Origin: Sandaracinaceae bacterium
GTDB lineage: Bacteria > Myxococcota_A > Polyangia > Polyangiales > Houyiibacteriaceae
NCBI GenBank assembly: GCA_012514415.1
Contig: JAAZAH010000293.1
Span: 1 to 16,842 of the forward strand
Direction: 5' to 3'
DNA: 16,842 nucleotides
In this document: piece after piece, positions 1 to 6,766 of the stretch
Numbering within the stretch: the first letter of the stretch is position 1
Layout of the letters: every line of letters starts with the position of its first letter
Notes under the pieces: model-generated
What the model was told of the DNA's origin: nothing
What the model saw: the letters and a program-made list of their open reading frames with translations, nothing else
The model's database searches: none
Program-made: the position numbers and the translations under genes

Positions 1-1
1 C

Positions 2-493
2 GATCGTCAGTTGACGCTCTCCTATGTCGATGCGGGCTCCCTTCTCTTTGAGGAACGCATCATGCCCGTCGCGGGACGGGTCGCGCGGCATGCCGTCGCG
101 CTCGAAAATATCGAAGGCGTCGCCATCCCCTCGTCCCTTATCAATGAGCTTGCCCATCGCTCACCGCGGCTGGCGTCCTCACTTCTTCGATATTCGCAAG
201 AGATCGCCACCGTGTTTGAGCGACGATTGGTTTCGCTCCTTTCGCGTTCGGTCGAGGCAAGACTTTCCGAGTTCATTCTCGATATGGCCGCGGCTTATGG
301 CGTTCCCGATTCTCGAGGAGTCCTGATTTCCCAGCGATTCACCCATCTCGACATCGCGAACTACATCGGCTCGACGCGCGAGACCGTCACGCTCGTTCTC
401 GGCGAATTCAAACGCTCGGGCATCATCGAGTTCGACTCGCGGCGTCTGGTGATTCGCGATCGAGATCGGCTCTATCGAAAAGCGCTTGAATAA
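2..493 (+). CDS. Crp/Fnr family transcription regulator, 5' truncated by window edge
   Basis: The reading frame is open from base 2 to the TAA at 491-493 and gives 163 residues. The true start lies upstream of the window. The visible part begins inside the cyclic-nucleotide-binding-like beta-roll (DRQLTLSYVDAGSLLFEE, which matches the family pattern of a turn followed by a G-x-LF-E segment). A long dimerisation helix follows (about residues 50-90), then a winged helix-turn-helix at the C-terminus. The recognition helix reads STRETVTLVLGEF, close to the SRETV recognition helix of Crp and Fnr. Proteins of this family bind DNA as dimers and activate or repress genes in response to a ligand bound in the beta-roll, an Fe-S cluster or haem. 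The sensor half is mostly missing here, so the signal cannot be named. The gene converges with the mlaC-like gene across only 6 bases, and I see no clear terminator between them. Family assignment is firm; subfamily is unknown. Confidence 0.9.
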   Translation, partial: DRQLTLSYVDAGSLLFEERIMPVAGRVARHAVALENIEGVAIPSSLINELAHRSPRLASSLLRYSQEIATVFERRLVSLLSRSVEARLSEFILDMAAAYGVPDSRGVLISQRFTHLDIANYIGSTRETVTLVLGEFKRSGIIEFDSRRLVIRDRDRLYRKALE

Positions 494-499
494 GGCGGG

Positions 500-1141
500 T
501 CAGCCGCTCTCGAGGCGCTCCTCCATCTTGGCGATGAGCGCTTCGAAACCGTCTCTTGCGAGGATGCGGCTGAATTGATTTCGGTAGTTCGTCACGAGTG
601 AGACCCCGTCGGTGACGATATCGATGACGCGGAAAGAGGGGCCGCGCTCGACGAGGCGATAGCTCATGCGGATGGGCGGGGCGCGTCGGTTCTTTCGATC
701 GCGCGCTTCGGTCTCGACGATGTAGCTTCCTTCGTCCTTGCGCGAGTCGAGATAGCGGATGGCGAAGTGCTTCGTATCTTCGAGACTCGCGATGTAGTTT
801 CGCTCGATGAGATCGCCGAGGAGGGATTGAAAGCGCTCTTTTTCGGTCGGCTTTAGCTTGCCCCATCCCGCGCCGAGGGACGTTTCGGAGATGCGCTCAT
901 AGTCGAGGAAGTCTTGGAGGAGCTCACCGATCTCACGATCGCGTTTCGGTGATTTGGGGCGCTTCAAGATCTCAAGAAGGCGACCGTGGTTCTCTGCGAT
1001 ATAGGCGCGGGCGGCCTCTTCGCCGTCTGGAATTTTGGCCTCGACCTTGGTCTGCGCCCCAACAAAGGCGAGGGCGATCCATCCGAGCGCGAGCGTGGCG
1101 AGCCAAGGAAAGCGCCTCTGATTTCGGCGATGTGCGCTCAA
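500..1141 (-). CDS. mlaC: MlaC/Ttg2D-like periplasmic phospholipid-binding protein
   Basis: This 213-residue protein is about the usual MlaC length. Its N-terminus looks like a signal peptide: a basic start (residues 1-10), a hydrophobic stretch WLATLALGWIALAFVGA, and a possible cleavage site near VEA-K (about 36). Family features include a long helical N-terminal half, the region around FQSLLGDLIERNYIASL (about 103-120), and the C-terminal pattern FRVIDIVTDGVSLVTNYRNQ followed by F..IL..DGFEALI. MlaC proteins carry phospholipids through the periplasm between an inner-membrane MCE/ABC complex (MlaFEDB) and the outer membrane. No mlaF, mlaE or mlaD gene is visible here, so the partner must be elsewhere. 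The ATG overlaps the tolC-like stop in an ATGA, which suggests translational coupling. Last gene of the minus-strand block. The direction of lipid transport cannot be read from sequence. Confidence 0.85.
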   Translation of the reverse strand: MSAHRRNQRRFPWLATLALGWIALAFVGAQTKVEAKIPDGEEAARAYIAENHGRLLEILKRPKSPKRDREIGELLQDFLDYERISETSLGAGWGKLKPTEKERFQSLLGDLIERNYIASLEDTKHFAIRYLDSRKDEGSYIVETEARDRKNRRAPPIRMSYRLVERGPSFRVIDIVTDGVSLVTNYRNQFSRILARDGFEALIAKMEERLESG

Positions 1142-2526
1142 TCTTCATCCTCCACGAGGACGCACGAGCGATTCCATCCGCCGACCGGCGCTTCTCCGCT
1201 GGCGATGAGGCGGAGGTAGTGAGCGACGGCCGAGTTCAGCTCGAAGATTGCCTGGAGGCGGCTCCCGCGCTGCGAATAATAGGCCCGCAAGGCCTCGATC
1301 AGCGTCCGTGCTTCGGTCGTCCCGATCTGGTAGCCTTGGATCGCGGCTACGGTCCAGCTTCGCGTCGTTCGTTCGCCTTCGTCAAACGCGCGAAGCTTCC
1401 TTCGAGCGGCGTCGAGACGAGCGCGCGCCTCTCGAATCTCTAGGCGCATCCCGCCTTCGGCCTCGCGCGTCTTCGCCTCCACCGCTTGGACTAGGGCTCG
1501 CCCACGCATCATCCTCTTATACGTTCCGTAGAAGTCGAGCTCCCATTGGAGCGCGATGGCAGCGCCGAGCACGCGGGTATTCGGCGCGTCCGAGATGTAG
1601 GGATTCGAGATGTTGGTGCGCCCCGGCGTGAGCTGAGCGCCGGCCCGCGCGACGAGGAGAAGATCGGGATAGAACTTTCCTCGATGAAGGCGAAGTTCGC
1701 TTTCGCGGGCAATCCGTGCTTGGTCGAGAAGTTGCCGCTCTGGGCGCGCGGCGATGGCTTCTTCGGCGTCTTCGCCCGGATCGGTACCGAGGCGGAGCTC
1801 AAAGGGCTCGAGGGGACAATCGGCGATCTCGAACGATTGGATCCCCGTGAGCGTTTCGAGCGCCGCGCGCGCCCCGGCCTCGAGACGCCCGATCTCGGCT
1901 TCGCGCGCGCCAAGCTCCGCTCTGACGGCGGCGATGCGATAGGAATCCATTGGATCGACATCGCCGCTCTCTTCACCTGCACGGCTCTCGATCACCATGC
2001 GCGCGCGCTCTAGATAACCGAGACCCTCTTCGAGCATCACACGAAGATCGAGCGCGAGCTGAAGGGCGAGGTAGGCCCGGATCACCTCTTCCCGGAGCTT
2101 CGCGAGCGAGCGCTCATATTCGAGCTTCGAGCTGCGCACGCCCACCCGAGCGAGCTCTCTCAAGGCTGGGAGCTTCCCAAAAGTCACAAGCGGGATGGCG
2201 GCCTCGATGAAGCCACCCGCCGTTGGACCCCAGCGCCCATCGAGGTTCAGCTGAGTCTCATTCGAATAGAGGGGAGTTCCCGACGCTTCGGGCACCACGG
2301 CGAAATTGCCCGTGGCGCGGATCTGCATGTAGGGCGAGATCCGCGCCTCATCCAGCCGCGCCTCGGCGGCTTCGATTTCGCGCAGACGCGCTTCGAGGCC
2401 CGGATAATTGGCCTCGGCGAGCGCCAGCATCTCCTCGAGGTTGAGCGTCGGCCGTTCGCTCTCCGCGCGCGCCGAAGAGAGAAGGAGAAGAGGGAGTAAT
2501 GTGAGGACGAGTGGCGCGCGTGGCAA
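1138..2526 (-). CDS. TolC-family outer membrane efflux/channel protein
   Basis: This 462-residue protein has a signal peptide (hydrophobic VLTLLPLLLLSS, likely cut after ARA near residue 21). It has the two-fold repeat expected of TolC proteins: long amphipathic coiled-coil helices rich in Ala, Glu and Arg, with beta-strand segments around 70-115 and 275-330. It begins with LNLEEMLALAEANYPGLEA, the typical TolC start (LxEALxLAxxNxPxL). TolC proteins form trimeric channels through the outer membrane and a tunnel into the periplasm. They serve efflux pumps or type I secretion. No membrane-fusion protein or pump is adjacent, so the substrate is unknown. The start is a TTG at 2526, 10 bases after the ompH stop; no in-frame ATG or GTG sits between the preceding stop and the signal peptide. 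There is no clear Shine-Dalgarno, so translation is probably coupled to ompH. It overlaps the mlaC-like gene by 4 bases. Confidence 0.86.
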   Translation of the reverse strand: MPRAPLVLTLLPLLLLSSARAESERPTLNLEEMLALAEANYPGLEARLREIEAAEARLDEARISPYMQIRATGNFAVVPEASGTPLYSNETQLNLDGRWGPTAGGFIEAAIPLVTFGKLPALRELARVGVRSSKLEYERSLAKLREEVIRAYLALQLALDLRVMLEEGLGYLERARMVIESRAGEESGDVDPMDSYRIAAVRAELGAREAEIGRLEAGARAALETLTGIQSFEIADCPLEPFELRLGTDPGEDAEEAIAARPERQLLDQARIARESELRLHRGKFYPDLLLVARAGAQLTPGRTNISNPYISDAPNTRVLGAAIALQWELDFYGTYKRMMRGRALVQAVEAKTREAEGGMRLEIREARARLDAARRKLRAFDEGERTTRSWTVAAIQGYQIGTTEARTLIEALRAYYSQRGSRLQAIFELNSAVAHYLRLIASGEAPVGGWNRSCVLVEDED

Positions 2527-2536
2527 GGAGATGGGC

Positions 2537-3127
2537 TCAGTTCATCATGGTGGTCGAGCGCATCGTGCTCATGGACGAGCCGCCGCCCACCGGGTTCTCC
2601 GCATTATAACGTTGGATAACTCGATCCGTTAAATCCAGATGGTTCGGAGCGAAGATCACGCCGCCTTCGTTCACCTCGACGATCAGCGTAAACCCTTCGG
2701 CTTGGCCGATGCGGCGGAGGATGGCCTGCATGCGCTCGAGGATCTTCTGTGTGTATTCCGCCTCTTTCGCGGCGAGCTCCTGCTGCGACTCGTAATAGGT
2801 CTGCTGGAGCTCAGCGAGCTTTTGCTGATACGCGGCGTACCGCTCGCGAAGGACCGCTTCGCTCAGCACGTTCTTTTGTGCTTCGAGCTGCTCGCCCATC
2901 TTCTTCAACTCTTCTTGAGCCTCGTCGAGCTTCTTTTGGTGGCGATCGAAGAGCGTTTTCAGGCGACTCTTAGCGCGCCGCCCTTCTTCAGTCTCATTCA
3001 TCGCGCGCTGAAGATCGACGACGCCGATCTTCATCTCTTGTGCCTCGACCTTTTGAACGGGCGCCGTGAAAAAGCCGAAGAGGCAGAGGCCAAGGAGGGA
3101 TACGGGGAGGCTGCGGTAGAAGGACAT
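2537..3127 (-). CDS. skp: OmpH/Skp-family periplasmic chaperone
   Basis: This 196-residue protein has a signal peptide (hydrophobic LPVSLLGLCLFGFFTA, likely cleaved near VEAQ-E). The mature protein starts with MKIGVVDLQRAMNETEEG, the hallmark first strand of OmpH/Skp (IgvVDlqrvl). A long Glu/Lys/Gln-rich coiled coil follows (about residues 50-135), then a closing beta segment GFTLIVEVNEGGVIFA and a helix DLTDRVIQRYN. Skp trimers hold unfolded outer-membrane proteins in the periplasm and hand them to the Bam complex, so the position directly downstream of bamA fits. After the conserved domain there is a short Gly/Ser/Thr/Met-rich tail (VGGGSSMSTMRSTTMMN). The ATG at 3127 has purine-rich sequence upstream (GAAAGG, then AAGG next to the ATG). 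It sits 164 bases below bamA and 10 bases above the tolC-like gene. Confidence 0.92.
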   Translation of the reverse strand: MSFYRSLPVSLLGLCLFGFFTAPVQKVEAQEMKIGVVDLQRAMNETEEGRRAKSRLKTLFDRHQKKLDEAQEELKKMGEQLEAQKNVLSEAVLRERYAAYQQKLAELQQTYYESQQELAAKEAEYTQKILERMQAILRRIGQAEGFTLIVEVNEGGVIFAPNHLDLTDRVIQRYNAENPVGGGSSMSTMRSTTMMN

Positions 3128-3183
3128 CCTTAAGGACCTTTCGTGTACTTTTGCGTGGGCACCGAACCAAGCGCATCAGGCAG

Positions 3184-3198
3184 CGTTCCTATGGAACG
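3184..3198. repeat. Short inverted repeat between bamA and ompH
   Basis: CGTTCC and GGAACG flank a 3-base centre (TAT), giving a perfect 6-base dyad 57 bases upstream of the ompH start. It lies in the 164-base gap between bamA and ompH (3128-3291), the largest break inside the envelope cluster. It could be an operator for an internal ompH promoter or a small hairpin in a read-through transcript. There is no T run, so it is not a good intrinsic terminator. I could not find a convincing -35/-10 pair on the minus strand in this gap and see nothing else in it. Confidence 0.3.
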
Positions 3199-3291
3199 TG
3201 AGGCGCGGGCCCTAGAGATGAGACGTTCGCCGAGGATGGTTTATTCGCTCGGAGAGGCTATTGGGTTCGGGAGCGTTTGAAAAGTGCCAGC

Positions 3292-5957
3292 TTAGAACGA
3301 GGTTCCGATATTGAACTCGAAACGCATCGGTTTCTCATCGAAGGCCTCGCGGCGCCGGATCGGGAAGCCGAATTCGAAGCGGAGCGGTCCGAGCGGCGAG
3401 AACCAGCGGAATCCGAAGCCGGCCGAGGTCCGAATCCCCCCGAAGCCGCATTCCGAAGCCACGGGATCGTTCACGCTCGCGCCTTGGCAGAGGGAGTCCT
3501 CAAGGTTCCAGGCGTTTCCGCCGTCTGTAAAGACGACACCTCGAATGCCGATGCTTTCGACGATCGGGAATTCGATCTCGAGCTGGTAATAGGCTTGCGC
3601 GTTTCCGCCGATGGTCTGACCGCGCATCGGCGCGACTCGGTTGGGGTCGGCGCGGCTTGGAATCAGGATTCGCGGTCCTACGGTGAAAGGGAAATAGCCG
3701 CGGATCGTGTAGATGCCACCGAGATAATAGCGTTCGCTGATCGGCACGCCTTCGGGCAGACGCGAGGTAATGAGCCCGGCGGTGAGGTTTGCCTTGAAGA
3801 CGAACGGCCCAAAGAGTTTCCGGTAGAAGCGAACGAAGGCGTCTTGACGGATGTAGACGTTTTCGGAACCGAGGAAGCGATCGGCGACGCGCACCGAATA
3901 GTCGGCGTACCAACCGTGGCTCGGATAGATGCGGTTATTTCGCGAATCCCAGTTGATTCCGGCAATGATGAGGCTGGTGGGCCATCACGGAATCGGTTTC
4001 GGAGCGAGGCGTCCGGGACGAAGAAAGCGCCGGGGACGGATTGGTTTCCGAAGCCTTGGGTTCGATCGCGAACGTCGACGCGCTCGAGCTGATAGCCGAG
4101 TCGAACGCGTAGCCTCCGGTTGACGATGGGATGTCCCACAAGGAGCTGCGTTCCCGTCGTCTGCCGATTGAAAAGGTCAAATTGGTTCGTCGTTCGATAG
4201 GCATCGAACGAGAGGCTCCAGAGCGAGTTGAAGAGCCAGGGCTCGATGAAGCTGATTTGGTAAAATTGCCGGATGCCCGAGAGCTGGAGGTTGAAAGCCA
4301 GCGTCTGTCCATGCCCGAAGAAGTTCTGCTGCATGATTTGGGCGGTGAGCAGGAAGGATTCGAGCGAGGAGAAGCCCGCACCGACCTGAAAGGTCCCGGT
4401 CGCTTTTTCGACGACTTCGACGTTGATCGTGACCGTATCGGCCGTTGAGCCCGGCGACTCCGAGAAATCGACGCGCTCGAAATAACCGAGCGCCGTGATC
4501 ATCGCTTTCGAGTTTTCGAGGCGCGATTCGCTGTACCGATCGCCCTCGAGGATGAGCATCTCGCGGCGAATGACACGATCACGCGTCTTTGTGTTTCCCT
4601 TAATCTCGATCCGATCGAGGTAGATGAGGGGGCCTCGACGGATTTCGAGATCGAGATCGACGATGTGCGTGTCGGGATGGAGGTCGGTGAGGGGATCGAT
4701 CTCGACGCGCGCATAGCCGGCGTCGCGATAGGCTCGGGTGATGTCTTGGATGCCCATCGCGATGTCGGTCCGCGAAAAATACTCTCCCTCCGAAACCTTG
4801 AGTCGCTTGAGGAGGCGCTCTTCGCTCTCGAGGAGCTCGCCGGGAAGTCCGGCATCCGTCATCTCGCGAAGGCGAACCTTGCCGATCTTAAAGCGCGGAC
4901 CTTCATCGATGGGGATGGTGATGTCGACGTAGCGATGATCGGCGGTGAGCTCGATGCGAGGCTGTCCGGTGCTCATCGCGAGAAAGCCCTTATCGTAATA
5001 ATAGGCTTGAAGTCGCATCACATCTTCATCGAAATCGTCGCGATTGAGCTCGTTGCTCGACGTGATGAAGGAGAAGAAGCCCGTCTCGCTCGTCTTCATG
5101 ATGCCGAGGAGCTCGGAGCTCTTGAGCTCTTTATTACCGACAAAGCGGATCTTGCGGACTTTGACGGCCGGACCCTCGTCGATCTTGAAGACGATATCGA
5201 CTTCGCCGCGGCGGGTGTCGAGCTCGCCGAGCTCGAAGCTCACGTCGGCGAGGAAAAAACCTTCCTCGGCGAAGACATCGCGGATCTTTGTGAGTTGCGC
5301 GCGTACCTTCGGCATGGAGAGAATTTCGCCCTGGCGGAGGGTAAGGGCTTTCTCGATGTCCTCATCGTCGACGTCGTCATTTCCCTCGAAGCGGATCTCG
5401 CCGATGACGGGGCGCTCGGTGAGGCGGATGATGAGCGCGATCGCGTTGCCGACCGGCTCCGCCTCGATGACGAGATCGTCGAAGAACTCCATATCCCAGA
5501 GTCGCTTGGCGGCGAGCGTGATCTCCGCATCGCGGCAGATCATGCCTTCTCTGAGCCTTGAGCGGAGGAGGACATCGGCGCGCTCGACCCGGCGGATGCC
5601 CTCGAAGTCGATGGAGCGGATCTCGCGGCCCTCGCAGATCGTGCGCGGGAGCTGGATCCCGGCGTCGGGATCTTCTTGAGGCACATACGGGTTTTCGGAG
5701 GGCTCTCGTCTCGGGCGGGCGGATCCTTCCTCAAAATCCTCGTCGAGGCTCTCTGCCTCCTGTGCTTCATCCTCGAGCTGCGCGCCTGCTCTCTCGGCCT
5801 CTTCAGCGCGTCGCGCCTCTTCGCGGTCAAGCTCGCGCTGATATTCGATGTCTTCGTCGGTTAGAAGCTGCGCTTTCGCTGTCTCCGCGTAGTACCCGGC
5901 GACGAGGAGCGCGAGCGCTCCCCAAAACAAGGCTAGGCTTCCGGTGAAGAGACGCAT
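3292..5957 (-). CDS. bamA: BamA outer membrane assembly factor, interrupted by an apparent 1-base frameshift
   Basis: BamA is the essential core of the outer-membrane beta-barrel insertion machine. From the ATG at 5957 the protein has a signal peptide (hydrophobic to about residue 23, cleavage near AKA-Q), a Glu/Asp-rich linker (about 30-105), five POTRA domains (about 112-182, 183-263, 265-353, 355-442, 445-519), and a C-terminal barrel. The frame is correct down to LRNRFRDG (about residue 658) near 3981. The homologous sequence then continues in the -1 frame as PTSLIIAGINWDSRNNRIYP. It runs to the proper end RFEFNIGTSF with a terminal Phe. The barrel holds YYLGGIYTIRGYFPF (the loop-6 [V/I]RG[F/Y] motif) and FTDGGNAW. 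One C missing from the run at 3979-3981 explains the break; restoring it gives 888 residues. An upstream TTG at 6002 also opens the frame, but the ATG at 5957 fits the signal peptide better. Without the correction the product would have an aberrant tail ending at 3678. Confidence 0.93.
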
Positions 5958-5998
5958 GTGCTGGAGCTTCGCCGCTATACCGAGGGGGGATGAGCGGG

Positions 5999-6766
5999 TC
6001 AAGCGCCGTCTCCTCCACCATCCTCGGGGGTGTCCTCTTTTTCCTCATCGCCGCGCCCAATTCTCGCGTTTGGGGCCGGGGCGCGATCTTCCCCCTCGAT
6101 CTCGCCGTCACGCATCCGGATGACGCGCGGGAGGCGACTCGCGAGCTCACGGCTATGGGTGACGATGACGAAGGTCGTCTCAAACCGCTCGTTGATCTCG
6201 AAGAAAAGATCGTTCATCCGCTCGCTCGTCACAGAGTCGAGGTTTCCCGTCGGCTCATCGGCGAGGATCACATCGGGACGCATGATAAGCGCCCGGGCGA
6301 GCGCGACGCGCTGCTGTTCGCCTCCAGAGAGCTCGGAGGGGCGATGGGTCGCGCGATGTGCGAGGCCGATGGCATCGAGTAGTTCGCGCGCCCGCGGCTC
6401 GAGCGTTTTTCGTGACTCTCCGCGGATGAAGCCCGGCATCATCACATTCTCGAGCGCGTCGAAGTCCGGTAAGAGGTGGTGGAACTGAAAGACGAAGCCG
6501 ATATGCTCGTTTCGAAACCGAGCGAGCGCATTCGCCGAAAGTCCCGTCACTTCGCGCCCCGCGTATCGAATCGACCCCGACGTGGGTAGATCGAGCGTGC
6601 CCATGAGGTGAAGAAGTGTGCTTTTACCGGCACCGCTCGGCCCGACAATGGCCGCCATCTCTCCGCGCTCAACGGAGAGATCGATGGAGCGCAAGACATC
6701 GAGCTTCGCGCCGTCGCGATCGAAGACCTTTTGAATGCCTTCGAGGCGGATGAGGGTTTCATTCAT
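5999..6766 (-). CDS. lolD: LolD-like ABC transporter ATP-binding protein (lipoprotein release)
   Basis: This 255-residue ATPase (from the ATG at 6766) is of the MacB/LolD/FtsE class. The Walker A is GPSGAGKST (42-50), the Q-loop Gln is in FVFQFHHLLPDFDALENVMM (about 94), the signature is LSGGEQQRVALARAL (146-160), Walker B is VILADEPTGNLD (166-177) and the H-loop is VTHS (His 204). The segment FQFHHLLPDFDALENVMMP is close to the LolD motif (QFHHLLPDFTALENV). LolD powers release of lipoproteins from the inner membrane to the periplasmic carrier LolA. The frame stays open upstream into lolC, giving a longer start at 6979, but that extension is Ser-rich shadow sequence. The ATG at 6766 overlaps the lolC stop by 8 bases, typical of coupled subunits. 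After the domain there is an acidic, Gly-rich tail of about 35 residues that is not needed for ATPase function. Confidence 0.93.
   Translation of the reverse strand: MNETLIRLEGIQKVFDRDGAKLDVLRSIDLSVERGEMAAIVGPSGAGKSTLLHLMGTLDLPTSGSIRYAGREVTGLSANALARFRNEHIGFVFQFHHLLPDFDALENVMMPGFIRGESRKTLEPRARELLDAIGLAHRATHRPSELSGGEQQRVALARALIMRPDVILADEPTGNLDSVTSERMNDLFFEINERFETTFVIVTHSRELASRLPRVIRMRDGEIEGEDRAPAPNARIGRGDEEKEDTPEDGGGDGA

Noticed and set aside
3979..3981. Programmed -1 frameshift in bamA
   Set aside because: No X-XXY-YYZ slippery heptamer and no upstream Shine-Dalgarno or downstream structure; a base deletion is simpler.
3277..4092. 271-residue plus-strand frame opposite the end of bamA
   Set aside because: It overlaps the conserved BamA barrel on the other strand and shows no family signal.
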